DNA of 64,000 nucleotides from Paralvinella palmiformis (taxonomy: Eukaryota > Annelida > Polychaeta > Terebellida > Alvinellidae), in the NCBI GenBank assembly GCA_025642065.1, contig JAODUP010000435.1, forward strand, positions 361,001 to 425,000. Reading direction: 5' to 3'. Positions within the stretch are counted from its first letter, which is position 1. Every line of letters begins with the position of its first letter. The notes under the pieces were generated by a model. That model saw only the letters and a list, made by a program, of their open reading frames with translations, searched no databases and was not told the DNA's origin. The translations under genes were made by a program, and so were the position numbers. Below are positions 13,812-25,632 of this stretch, piece after piece.

Positions 13812-15684
13812 ACACACACGCACACACACACACACACACACTCCCCTCTCTCTTTCTTGCATGCTGTTACCTATCTATGTCCTAAATGTCTCCAACGCTG
13901 AGTTTGCCTATTTATTCTCGACAGTCCATACAACCATTTATCCATCTGTCTATCTATCCATCCATGTAAGCGTGCGTGGTAGCATGCATCCATTCATCAA
14001 TCCATCCATCCACCTATCCACCATCCACCCATCCACCATCCACCCATCCACCCAGCCACCCACCAACCATCCATCCATGCATACATCAATCCATCCATTC
14101 ATCCTTCCACCCATCTAACCACTGATCGATGCATCCACCCATTCAATCCACCATCCATTATATCCAGCGAATTCCATCCAATCCATAAAACACAATATTT
14201 ACCACTTTTCTCCTTTCCCTCGATACATTTCGCTCTCATACAATCTAAGAACTCAGCAGTTAACAACTCATCTTCTCCGAGGAGGTTCTCTTCTTCGCAA
14301 TCCGCATCTTTCTTAACAACGTCTTCCTCGTTTACTGCCAGGCATTTGATGATTTGACATTGTCCCTGAATTCGTTCATTCGTGTTATGCGTTATGCTTG
14401 TTATACAGGAAGAACAGGTTCACCTCAAATGTAATGCGGTAATACAATTATAACTATCAACGACAAACTCACCTCCATACAAACATATAACCAATCATCT
14501 TGTTTGTTATTCGCCACAATGACCTTGTTGGTTTTATACTGAAAGAAATAAACACGTAACATGTAATATCTCTGTTCGTCCACCGTTCTGTTTATCTTTC
14601 GCCTTCTCAATTGTTTGGTTGTCTCAACTTCTTCATTCGGTTGCATTGTCTGGTTGTCTTTATTCGGTTATTTAGCCGTTGTCTACCTGTCCGTGTGTGT
14701 TTTGTCCTCATTTATTTCCGTATTTGTCTGTTATATTTACCTCTTGTATTTGTGCATCAAAACATATATCTTCTAGGGCTGATGGTGTCCAATATTGTGC
14801 TAGAAATAACGGCAATTGACTAAAAAAACAAACAGGATGATGATTTACTTTACGAGACTAATTATGAAGATGGAAGAGGGATGATTATGATGCTTATGAC
14901 TGTGGTGGAGATAATAATCATAAATTTTATCTGTACGAGCTTGTTATGCAACAGATATTTCCACTAAGAACATTATGTGTATACACTGGACATCATATTT
15001 AATCGACTAATAAGGTATACACACAAAATTCATCAGTTTTTCAAAAAAAACTGAAATATATCCATATAAACTCCCATGTCTACATATAATGTCCTATATT
15101 TCTAGCTAGAGTTAAATCATATAAAACACGAAATAACACACCTGGAAAACATTAACACCAAAACCAATAGAAAATATATAACACTTGATAGAACCAACAA
15201 CTCCCAAACTGCTAGAAACAATACCTTCTCAGACAATTGTATGTTAATCTATGTACAGTTTGAATGTTGTTACCGGAGAAAGGAAATCTTTTCTTTGAGC
15301 TCTTTATCAAATATATTCGGGCAAATTTTGGAGAACACCTCTTTATCAACGCCAAGTAACTCGCATGTTTCACGACATGATATCGTCGCTGTCCTCGTGA
15401 CGTCACTCAATAGCGCCAATTCCTGAATAATTCATATAAAGTATAATAACATTAAAAATTCCGAAAAAACAAACCAAGAAAATATTTTGAGGCATGACTG
15501 GTAGTAAAGAAAGGTTGCCAGGTAAATATGACTGTGTTAAAAAAACTGATGCATATAGACTGGCACACGGAGATGCATCTATAACGACATATTTCGGCAA
15601 AAATACAGGCAAGCAGAGGAAGAAAAAGACGCACGCACGCATGCACACACACATACATATACACACACACATACATACACGCAC

Positions 15685-15723
<39 letters not shown>

Positions 15724-16305
15724 GCACACACGCACATACACACGCACACAACTTACACCAAAAGCATCTCCTTTACTGAGGACAATTTCAGTTTTGACAA
15801 ATTTCTCGCCACTAGTAGTGGTATCTTCGATATTCACAAAAACTGAACCGGAGTAAATAAAATAGAACTGTTGACCGACGTGTCCTCGTCTCAGTATCAC
15901 TCTCTTTCCTTCTACTCTGCGAAGGCGGAAGAAAATAATAGATAAAATATTAAAATGTCAAGATATAAATAGAATATGACTTGTTTATTAACCACATTTT
16001 GTTAGCTTCTGCCGATTTGAATTTCTGTTCTTCGGGAATGCTTCCAACCTCTCTACTTATGCTACTAATGTGTGTGTGTGTGGTGGTGATGGTGGGTTAT
16101 AGAAAGAAATAGACTATTTGAATGGCTGAGTTACTGGGTGGGTGAATGAGTTGTCTGTTTAGCCGGGTCCCTTTCTAGATCTAGGATACCCGGCCCTGGG
16201 GGCAAGCTCCATTTGAAACATCCCACAGACGCCTTTAAGTCTGATCCTAACCCACAATCTGTAGCTGTGCAGATCCATACGCTAACCATTGCATTATGAA
16301 AGCAC

Positions 16306-16351
<46 letters not shown>

Positions 16352-16373
16352 TATATAGAGATAGATAGATAGA

Positions 16374-16405
<32 letters not shown>

Positions 16406-18767
16406 AAGAGAGGGGGAGAAAGAGAGGGGGGAAGAGAGAGAGAGAGAGAGAGAGAGAGATGAAAAGATAAAGGTATTACCTAAAATATGTACAAGATCTA
16501 CACATGGCTAGTTGTATTTGTTTGGTAAACTTATCAAAACACTTTAGCCCTCTCAGTAAGGCGTGAAGTCTCCAACAATCAGCTTCTCTTCGAATGGCTG
16601 GCTCCTTGTCTAATATATTCTTCGCCCAGTTGGGAAGATTGGCATAGATCTATGATGTAAATGATATAATCGTATATATTACACATATATTTGTATCCAA
16701 TATTCTCGTGTCCATTTGATATTCCTGTATTTAGTTTATCTGTCTGTATTTGTGGCTGTATTTGATTGAGATGCACCGTATGTTTCTGTCCAGTCATAAA
16801 CCTTACCCTACATTTCGCAAATAAGGCCGGGTTAAAGGCCAACTTTTTGACGTCATTACTGCTATTCAGCGTATGCCACTGCAGTTCAATTGCAGTGCGT
16901 GGCGTGATCTGGTCACTTATTGCAATAATAACCTTCATACACTTCAGTACTGTTATGACCAATCTTGTGGCTTTCATAAATCTGATATGTGCCTTTGGAA
17001 AGTGGATAGCATAAAGTGATACCACATGACATAATAAGATATATTATAGTACATTATGTATGACATAAAGTAGCATTGTGTAGCATAAAATAAAATAACA
17101 CAATATTACATAACCTAACTTAACATCGCATAAGATAAAATAATACAAAATCACCTGCTTATAATCCATTAAGATACATTTTTCTGAACTCTTTAAATGA
17201 ATATGATGTAATTTTTTGGCTATCTTGAAACTATATTGATCTACAAATTGTGTATGAGCGAAATATAGATATTTATCATTTACTTATTATATTGCATTTA
17301 GGTCAGGTCCAGTCAATAAGTATAGGACCCTCTTAGGTCTGACCGACAACCTGTGAAAATTAGCCCCTATTCAATTCCGTCCCACCAGTTTCATATAATA
17401 TCTCTATCTGCACAATGTTTCATTCATTAATAAAAGGCTTCGGGTTGACTATCCCAATTCCCCTAAGACCAGCTGGTTTTACAATTCAGTGCTCATCTAA
17501 CCATGACGCACAGTATGCCAAATAGATGTCTGTATTGCCAAAATAGTTTATTACCTAAATTTCATGGTATTGAAGTATCGTCAAAGTAAAGTAACCTTTC
17601 ACATTTTTTCATTAGGCAGGTAATAGTCTAAAAGTCCCATGTATACAAGTTGGAAAGAAATATCAGTACAGTATGAAATCTCTCTTGGCATAGTAACACT
17701 TAATGAGTTATTATGATATATTGATCTTATTTAATGATAAAACATACAATTACTGAAATGTTTAATTTTTTCGATTATTAATGTAAAGGCAAGATGTGAT
17801 TTTCTTAATGTGATCGATGATTTGATGATTGTTTTCAGAGAACTTTGGTAATGCAAAATTTCATTAACTTAGAGTAAATATCTTGAATAATCTAATCATA
17901 AATAATTACGTGGAATAGGTTTAAAACAGATTATCTGGATATTGGATATTGACTATTTGAACTAACAACGCCAGTTTGTCACACTCTGTTTTTATCGAGC
18001 GCTTAAAGAAATGATTCTAATAAATTAATTAGACCCTAGTTGATTGATTGATGTTTTACGGCCACTTTTGTGCACAAGGTAGGCTAAATGGGCCGAGCGA
18101 CTTTCAAAGGTAATGAGACGAAGTGAAAGACGAAACAATCTTCAGATATGCCCACGCCGGGATTCGAACACGGGTGGTAGTGATCTGTGGTCCAGCACGC
18201 TACCGCTAGACCACGGAGGCGCCCCAATTATAATGAAGATGGAGACGAATCACTATTCTAATTATAATGGGACTAGTGTATCTGATTGGGTTACCTATAA
18301 ACTATGATATTAAAAATAAACACATAGAAACGCACAATCTGGTTAATATGAATATTCTGTGCACACAAATATGTTCTTACCGTATTTTCACACTTCGTTT
18401 CCGGTTCCGTCTTCGAGCTGGAAGCCCGTGCTCTCCACCTGGCGGCGCTTCTGTCTCTTCGAAAGTGTCGTAAGTCGGTGTGAGCGCTTTGAATTCTTCT
18501 ACGATATGAATTCTTCAGCAGTTCTTTGACGACCCCGATTTGAAGATTTAAATTAGCGGACTTATGACGAAGCAAACCGGTATTTTGCTTTGAGTCACGT
18601 GGCGCCGGTTTATCACGTGCTTCCTTGCAGAAGCGGATCACCGACGCCGCGGTGGCGCATCTGAATGTTTTGTATGATTTCCCTACTTCCTGTTTGCCGC
18701 ATCCTTTGAACTGTTTGTTAGCCAAAGAGCACATCGCCGTATCAGATTTAGCCCGTGCTCCAGCCAT
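10042..18767 (-). CDS. CNBD2: CNBD2-like protein with two cyclic-nucleotide-binding domains
   Basis: Exons in transcript order are 18767-18381, about 16992-16807, 16649-16480, 15916-15757, 15422-15274, 14819-14741, 14538-14473, 14365-14203, about 13160-13021, 11455-11295 and about 10353-10042. The first ten join without a phase conflict; the join from the tenth to the last is unresolved (the GTAAGATG donor at 11294 leaves phase 2). The ATG at 18767 is preceded by an in-frame TGA thirteen codons upstream. Exon 3 encodes [13 protein letters not shown] and [11 protein letters not shown]. Exons 4-5 give the first CNB fold: [18 protein letters not shown], then a phosphate-binding cassette [15 protein letters not shown] with the cAMP-contacting Glu and Arg both present. 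Exons 6-10 give a second fold ([33 protein letters not shown]) whose cassette lacks those residues. The last exon carries [14 protein letters not shown]. Total length is about 655 codons. In vertebrates CNBD2 is a cytoplasmic protein linked to sperm-tail formation. That role here is inference. Introns carry SINEs and large microsatellites. Confidence 0.85.
10397..10487. repeat. (TA)n microsatellite in an intron
   Basis: About 90 bp of uninterrupted TA, immediately upstream (in transcript sense) of the last CNBD2-like exon. Confidence 0.95.
10709..10951. repeat. (TATC)n array interrupted by (CCTAT)n
   Basis: About 240 bp of TATC tetranucleotides. A block of CCTAT pentanucleotides lies at about 10804-10835, with a two-unit echo at about 10898-10908. 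See findings. Confidence 0.95.
10963..11138 (+). mobile_element. tRNA-derived SINE inside a TATC array
   Basis: The head GGGTGCTTCCGTGGTCTAGT, the B-box-like TGTTTGAATCCCGGCG and the family body through GTGGCCATAAAACATC are all present. The flanks are TATC/TCTA repeats on both sides, so the target duplication cannot be told from the microsatellite. It lies in the last intron of the CNBD2-like gene, antisense to it. Confidence 0.85.
12764..12893 (+). mobile_element. SINE with internal deletion of the A-box region
   Basis: GGGCGCC passes directly into CGAGTTCGAATCTCGGCG, skipping about 50 bp that include the A-box, and then follows the family body to GTGGCCGTAAAACATCAATT. This copy should be unable to use its internal Pol III promoter. 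Confidence 0.75.
13574..13843. repeat. Compound microsatellite (CT)n-(GT)n-(CT)n-(GT)n-(AT)n-(CA)n
   Basis: An intronic block of about 270 bp. A CT run, then GT, then TTTCTGTCTCTCAGTCTATC occurs twice, followed by AT and CA runs. The two similar halves suggest a local duplication of a shorter compound unit. Serine/leucine and tyrosine/isoleucine frames across it are artefacts. Confidence 0.9.
13935..14172. repeat. Degenerate (CCAT)n tract
   Basis: Imperfect CCAT/CCAC tetranucleotide repeat, with shorter units towards the right end. It ends about 30 bp before a CNBD2-like exon boundary at 14203. Confidence 0.85.
15631..15752. repeat. (CA)n-(TA)n-(CA)n compound microsatellite
   Basis: It abuts the splice donor of the CNBD2-like exon at 15757. 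The TA core and its CA flanks lie wholly within the intron. Confidence 0.9.
16158..16306 (-). mobile_element. Possible second tRNA-derived SINE family
   Basis: Read on the minus strand, it starts GGTGCTTTCATAATGCAATG. An A-box-like AATGGTTAGCG is followed about 35 bp later by a degenerate B-box-like GTGGGTTAGGATCA. At the other end CCGGGT and ACCCGG flank an inner CTAGATCTAG and could form a hairpin. It is not related by eye to the main SINE. Only one copy is visible in the window, so the family status is inferred. Confidence 0.35.
16310..16460. repeat. (GA)n microsatellite, interrupted
   Basis: About 150 bp of GA with short GATA and GGGGGA interruptions. It ends about 20 bp from the exon boundary at 16480. 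Confidence 0.95.
17000..18035. other. First intron of the CNBD2-like gene
   Basis: AT-rich, with ATAAAATAA-type low-complexity sequence near 17090-17160. The 23-mer at 17641-17663 (see findings) is the only non-trivial repeat noticed. Confidence 0.5.
18041..18225 (-). mobile_element. tRNA-derived SINE, full length, minus strand
   Basis: On the minus strand it has the GGGGCGCCTCCGTGGTCTAG head, the B-box-like GTGTTCGAATCCCGGCG, the family body and the tail GTAAAACATCAATCAATCAA. It is very close to the family consensus, so a younger copy. No clear target duplication was seen. It lies in the first intron of the CNBD2-like gene, in the same orientation. Confidence 0.88.
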
Positions 18768-19454
18768 ATTCTTACCCTTAACGATAGATGGCGCTATTCA
18801 TCATTTCTGTAGCGAAGTACTTCCGTTTCTTTCGCCGTTCTTATGCGCGGTTGTTCTCGCTGTTGCCATAGCAAGCCTGTAAACATTGTTAGAGAAACAG
18901 CGTCTCCCAACGCCACCGGCCCCGTTATTCATTTGATTTCTATCCAAAGTTCCGTGTATATCACGCCATTATTGCGCCTAATATTGGTGTTTATCTGGTG
19001 TTAGTTAGCAATGGGGGGCAATAGGAAAGTAGAATTTTAATTAATGTCATGAATTACTTATAACACCTTTAACGTCACCTCAGATGTCACCAGTATTGTC
19101 ACATGCTATGTGTGTGTCACTTCTGTTATAAATAGCGTCTATTTCGATTAGTGTTTATCGCAAATGTTATTGACATTTCCGTTTTCTCATTAAGTTCAAA
19201 GAAGCTTAAAGTACTTAAACAAAATGTGAGTGTGGCTAATGGGCATCTTTTTGCGATATTATATTTATTCCGTAGCATTGACTTTTAAAGCAGCATTTAC
19301 ATAAGATACATAATTAAGTGCTAGGTTATAATGGTTGTTATAAATCGGGTATGTTTGAACTTTCAGCTGTTATAAAATATAGGCAAACAACTTTTCCTTA
19401 TGGACATATCAGCCATGATATTTCTAAACTATCGCTCAACAACAATAGCGTTTG
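18768..19454. other. CNBD2-like upstream region
   Basis: About 130 bp next to the start codon are CpG-containing and free of repeats, unlike the surrounding AT-rich DNA, as expected of a promoter. Sequence beyond about 19000 is AT-rich. No divergent gene was recognised. Confidence 0.5.
18862..18875. promoter_or_regulatory. RFX-type X-box
   Basis: GTTGCCATAGCAAG matches the X-box consensus GTNRCC-N(0-3)-RGYAAC at 11 of 12 specified bases. It sits about 95 bp upstream of the minus-strand ATG at 18767. In animals, RFX factors bind X-boxes in this position to drive ciliary genes, which agrees with the CNBD2-like identity. The factor and its activity are inference. Confidence 0.6.
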
Positions 19455-19467
19455 CACCGTATGTGAT

Positions 19468-19657
19468 GATGGGCGCCTCCGTCGTCTAGCGGTAGCGTGT
19501 TAGACAACAGATCACTACCACCCGTGTTCAAATCTCGGCGAGGGCATATCTGAAGGTTGTTTCGTCGTTGACTTCGCCTCATTATCTTTGGAGGTCGCTC
19601 AGCCCATTTATCCTATGTTGTGCACAAAAGTGGCCGTAAAAATCAATCATCAATCAT
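19468..19657 (+). mobile_element. tRNA-derived SINE, full length
   Basis: The head GGGCGCCTCCGTCGTCTAGC, B-box-like GTGTTCAAATCTCGGCG, body and CAATCATCAATCAT tail are present. The flanks are CACCGTATGTGAT (19455-19467) and CACCATATGTGAT (19658-19670), 12 of 13 identical. Confidence 0.9.
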
Positions 19658-19670
19658 CACCATATGTGAT

Positions 19671-19744
19671 AATACATTTGAGGGTCGTTCTGCCCATTTT
19701 GCCTACCATGTTCGCAAAAGTGGCCGTAAAAGATCAATCAGCAT
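19671..19744 (+). mobile_element. 5'-truncated SINE in the same target site
   Basis: Only the 3' part of the family is present (GAGGGTCGTTCTGCCCATTT through GTGGCCGTAAAAGATCAATC). It is bounded on the left by the second target copy (19658-19670) and on the right by a third, CACCGTGTGTGAT (19745-19757). This is either a second, truncated insertion at the same site or a tandem duplication of the 3' end plus target. Confidence 0.8.
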
Positions 19745-20664
19745 CACCGTGTGTGATAAGCTGGGATATTATGAATGTATTTTAGTTTGCGTCTATCTGC
19801 CGACAGATGAGCAAACATAGGTAATTAGCCAATTATCATTTTAATCAGCGATGGATGTATATTTAACCATGTAGGTACATTTAACTTCTCCCATCCGATT
19901 TACGATATAATGGGTTCTGTGTATTTTAATTCTGATTTCATTAAAATACTCCCACGGTAAATATGCTAATGGGCAGATTGCTCATGCTACGATGTCTTCA
20001 TTATGGCAATATTATGGTGTGGTCTACAATTATTATTATATCATAACACAATATTCTAAATTCATAATATACCATTTATATATTCCTTGATTTGCATTAT
20101 TCTGCCAGGATGATGGAATCATTCATAACGTGCAAATTAGATTAATAAATCCATCAGTTAATCTTACAACACATATCTTGGCATAATGGCTTGATGGCAT
20201 AATGGCATAATGGCTATTGTGTTAAGATAAGATAATACAAGACGTTTATTACGTTGCAAATATAAGTTGAATTGTACCATTAAATAAATATGCCAAGGTT
20301 AAAGGCGAAGATAAAACACCAAATGTAAAACACACTATTGCAGTTTTGCAAATTGCGACAATAATATCGGTTTTGCCTGAAAGTACAATATATGGACTAA
20401 AACCATTTGCGAGATAACACGTGACTACTTGTTTGTGTCCTGCAAGTTTAGAGGGGAGTAATTAATAAACCTGGTGTTACTCCTCACTTTTGTGTTGTAC
20501 TTTGGAGTTTGCAATGCTAATTTCCTTCGGAAGTTATAATGTAGAGTCCTTGTAGTCGGCAACATATAATTAAGCCTATGACTACTTTCCCATGAGTCTT
20601 TGAATAATCGGGAACATAAACGTTTTCTCCTCTCTCCTTGTTCGTCATAACACCATATCATGCT

Positions 20665-20668
<4 letters not shown>

Positions 20669-20722
<54 letters not shown>
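20669..20722. repeat. (TA)n microsatellite
   Basis: Perfect TA run. Confidence 0.95.
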
Positions 20723-20728
<6 letters not shown>

Positions 20729-23700
20729 ATTAGCAAATATTGACGATCGTTTTAATTTGGTGAATTTGTCGAATTTAAAAAAATAGCCAAATCAAAATGA
20801 TCATCAACTTTTGCTGATCATGCGATATACATACAGACTAGCACGCCATCAAATATCTCGTCGAAAGCTCGCATTTGTGGGGATATAGTATTGTTCACCA
20901 TTGTATGAGCTTGTATAGGCAAGTTAATCTACATACAATAATTAATTTGAACGTTGGTAAATAAACTATTGCTATTTGGTATTACAAGTTTTTATTTCAC
21001 AGCAAAAGCGTTGAAATTGATTAATATTAAAATGTAAATATCAAATCAGTTGTACATGTTGTCAATGTTACCATTTTGAAACCGTCAGTGACCTACGTCA
21101 GGCAACCAATCAAAATGCTGAATTATATTGCAATGCGATTTGATTGCAAATATGTCGCAACTTCCGGTCAGGACAACGATATAAGGTGACTCATCAAATG
21201 ACACTGAGAGCACGGTCTGGTTCTCTTTCATATGAATAGATACGATAAAAAGGCATTTCCGGTTGGCTGATTTTGATTCGCCACCGAAACATAATCGACA
21301 CTGAGCCCTTTCGCTACCGTACAACAAAATAGCTATGCCATTCGCTATATTTAAATCACTTTCTATTTACATAATTCTATTTCGTTGGCCTCTTATCTTA
21401 CTTACTTTGAGGATTGCTGTGAAATGATGTCGTGTTAATTATCAAAAAATTATATAACAAGTCTAATCTTTCCTGTTAAAAGCACGGGTTGCATGTAGGA
21501 TTATTGAATGCCGAACTTGCTTAAAATAACAATAGATTGATTTTAATACACATAATTAGCCGCATATTCAATACTAAATGGCGTAATATATAAAAACAGT
21601 GTTTCGAATAAAGAAAAGGTTTGTGTATTGTGTATTTCTGTTTACTGGAACCTAATTGCCTTTATCTGTGTGGATGTTAAGATGCCATTTTACTATTTTC
21701 TTTGAATAAGTGAATGATTTTTCACTTATTATGTTTTAAAGTCATCTTGATATAACAATACATTGTTGCAATGTTTTTCCAAAACCAGCATGTATACATT
21801 CCGTGTTTGACGTATGCATTTGCAGGGATTGAAGCCATTCCACACGATTTCAACACGTTTAACGGCCTTTTTTGAAGGGGGAGGGGCGGAGAACGGTTGC
21901 TGCTTTGGACTTACCACGGAATATATGTCATAAGGGTAAGTCAGAATTATACGCCTGTAATAATGAAACTATTGAATAGAAACATTATGATACCATGGCC
22001 ACATTAGCGATTGTGAATTTGAGATTGACTGTGAATACGCAACGTTATAAGTGATATATTAACATTAGATGAAAGCCATCCGTCTATATTTGTATACAAG
22101 TTGGAAAGAAATATTAGACTTAATTTTTTTTGCTAGAAATATGTGGATTCAACGAGGAAAAGATGTTATGAATTCAAAATGGAATGCGCGTTTTGATGCC
22201 ATGTTAGCTGTACCGTCGTTGAAAAAAAAAGTATGTAGATCTCTAAAATAATAAAAATGACGCTGAAACTCAGGGCTGAGATTTAATATGTTTTCAAATG
22301 TCAAAACAGCAGCTTTGTTATGAACACAAATAATAGAGCGGAACGTTTAAAAGACTGGATCGTACCTGTTGGCAGCTGATAGCCCTCTGAGTTTGGATCA
22401 ATGTAAGTAAAAGTGTAGTGTTTAAAAAACAATAATCCAACAATTTGGTGTTTATAAGAAACTATGTTCTGTTTGTTTTAGCTACACAGTATGCTGCGAT
22501 ATTAATACAAACCTGGAACTTTTAATTTGTGCCGAATAGAGTTTCTAAACTTGATCTGTCTTCCAAATGTCCTCTTAAATTGGAAGAATAACATTCTGTT
22601 AAATCAGGGATTGGCTAGGTTCAGTTGGGAAATCTCAAATTTATAAGTGTTATGCAACTTACTGTCAATTAAATTGTATTAGAGATGATTTCCGGGAGGC
22701 CTAGGTAGGGCTTAATTTCGAATCCAACAGTCCTTTGTGGGCCAGCGAACCTGTGTACACAGCGAATCTAGTATGGTATAACAGGTGTACGAATTAGTAA
22801 ATTTACATCCTTTTTAGATTCAAAATACCAGGTCGAAATGCACTATATTTTATGTCAAATATGACCTACTGAATAATAGAAAGGGTTATTTTGTCTCCAA
22901 AGGTCAGCTTTTATGAATCTGCGAGGCAATGATTTTTAAGACTACAAGTCAGATGCTATGACAAAGCATAAGTTGAAATATGTGGAAACGAACAATAAGT
23001 AATTAAATATACAGAACATATGATTATGTGACAAATAGAAGTTTCAATGTGAATAAGTTCTTCTCATAAACTAACATAATTATCTGTATTTAGAACGATT
23101 TTTATCAGATTCGCTAAATGTGGTTTATGAAAATTCATTTGCTTAAGGGTTCTCTACGTAATAAATGTACAACATTTTTACTCGGAGTTTTCTGGGCTAA
23201 GCATCAAATATTGTAATTACAATGATGATGTATTACGAACTAAGAGCTTTGTACGTAGTGAAGTGTAGAGTTTAGATATTGTGTTAGGTCTAAGATGATC
23301 ATTATATTACAGAGCTTACGTATAAAACGTGAACAACAAATGTTCTATTTCAAAATCATGGCCCTACAAAAAGTAAATAACAAATCTGAGAAAATATTCC
23401 AAACAATGATATCCATTTAAGACAATACATCCACAAATCATAGTTTAGAGATAATAATTATATTATTAGAAATAAAGGAATACATATTAATGTTTCCCAC
23501 AAATGGCTATTATAAAGCTATCCTCTGCTCACTTTGTATCTCATCAGATGGTAAATAGGACATACCCGTTCGGTGTACGCAAACGGTGAAGAAGCGAGAC
23601 ACTACAAACATCTTCATTACCACAACCGTGATTTTTTGTTGTCGGGAATAAAAATTGATTTTGTTCAGTGTGCATTATTAAGGGAATGTGATATTTAGCT

Positions 23701-24050
23701 ATACAAGCTGCAGGACGGAAATATATTTTCGCACACCATGTACTATTTCATTCAGAAATTAAACCAATAGGAGAAGACTCTATTTTAGTGCTACTAAGTA
23801 TTCTGTATTGCAGTGTTTATTTTGATATTTGGTTGCATGCGTGTGTGTGTGTGTGTGTATGTGCATACATGTGCATGTCTGCGTGCTGTTGTATGCGTCA
23901 TATATTTAATATATACCTACAAAATTATAAAAACGTATTTTGTTTTGTAAAACCAAATTTAACTAGAGCTCAATATATAAAGGCGTCTTTATCATATGTA
24001 GAAACTATTTATGATGTATAATTCAACTGAACAGAACTATATTTATAATA

Positions 24051-24151
<101 letters not shown>

Positions 24152-25632
24152 GATACAGAGAATGTGTGTATGTATATCTCTGTGTGTGTAAGTATGAATT
24201 TATTTTTTCAAATTAAAAATTAGATTATTACGAAAATATAAAAACGACAAAAACTTTAGAACGTTAAGAAAATGGGCGTCATTTTGACACAAATTAATAT
24301 TTGTCAAACATATGTTAAAGCTAAGAGCATCACATGATCATCTATATCACTAGGAGCGGTTTATAATTACAGCTGATTTATCTGTCCAGAATGTTTGATC
24401 TTTCGTTTTCTCTTTAAGTTTTATGCACAGAGAACGTTGCGTACGTTGATCTCTACTAGACCTACACAGAGTTAACGCGTCGCATTTATTAGTTGATACA
24501 GACAACGCACGTTGTGAAATGAGTCTGTAACTTAACTGGTTAAAGTTCTTTCATAATTTTCATCATGTATAAGTGTTAGAGATAACACGAACAACTTGTC
24601 CATTCCCCTTACTGGGTAATAAATAAAAAAAACAATGACTCTGTCATTATCTGACGATTGGCGTCATGTTTTTACAGAAGAACCACAAACAGTCGAGTGT
24701 CGATGTATTTACTTATTAGTCAAGATGACAACACAAAGATTAGCTTAATAATGATCACAGGGAAACTTTGTTCTTATTTTCAAGCCGGCTGATGCATCGT
24801 TCTCATTATTTACCACGTTTACACAGTCTCGATTCATCCCCCTATTTCAATTATTAAAAGCTTAATAGACCCAACAGCATCTGGTACGAAAACGAACGTG
24901 TATATACAAGGCACACCATGCGAGTAATATTTCCCTATGTAATGTCAAATAGAGGGATTATTGGGTGGGTGTTACGTGAATGCGGAAGTATATGGGTGTA
25001 CACACATTGTTAGTAGGGTTTTTTGTTTTCTTTAAATATCTTGATATGTAAAGTGCTTGAGAGTTTTTGTATCCTTACTTTCATTAACCTATTAAATGTG
25101 AACATTTCCATGTTCCATTGTTTTCACTAAATCTTGTTGATCTTTCAAATACTATGTGACTATAAAGTTTTATTATTATTATTTTACACTATGTAATACA
25201 ATTTATTGCGAATATGATGAAGATGTTATAAATATATATATGATACAAGATATACTTGAATACGTTTCAAATACATTTTTTAAACAGTGCTTTTCACAGT
25301 TAGTGGGTTAGTAAATGAGTGATATTTATTCAGAAAAAAATCTATATAAATACGTATATGGTAAAATACAAATAAACATGTATCCGGCCCGTTACTCTCT
25401 TGTGAGGACATACAGTGAATGCAGATTTTGGTTAGCCTCTGTAAATATTACTTCCATTTTGGCAGTGTAGTGGTCAACAATTAGGCTATGGGATAGCTCA
25501 ACCAGATACTTAAATCCAACAAGCATATATAAACCATACACATATTTGTCTTGCTATGTATACTCGATATCCCACGTGTACTTACTATCCCACGTATATT
25601 TACTATCCCTGGTCTAATCTAAGCCTGATCAT

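Noticed and set aside
13412..14118. Several overlapping frames of Cys-Val, Ser-Leu and Arg-Glu repeats
   Set aside because: All are readings of one compound microsatellite that lies in an intron of the CNBD2-like gene.
18625..18882. Plus-strand frame of 85 codons
   Set aside because: It is antisense to the first coding exon of the CNBD2-like gene and has no motif of its own.
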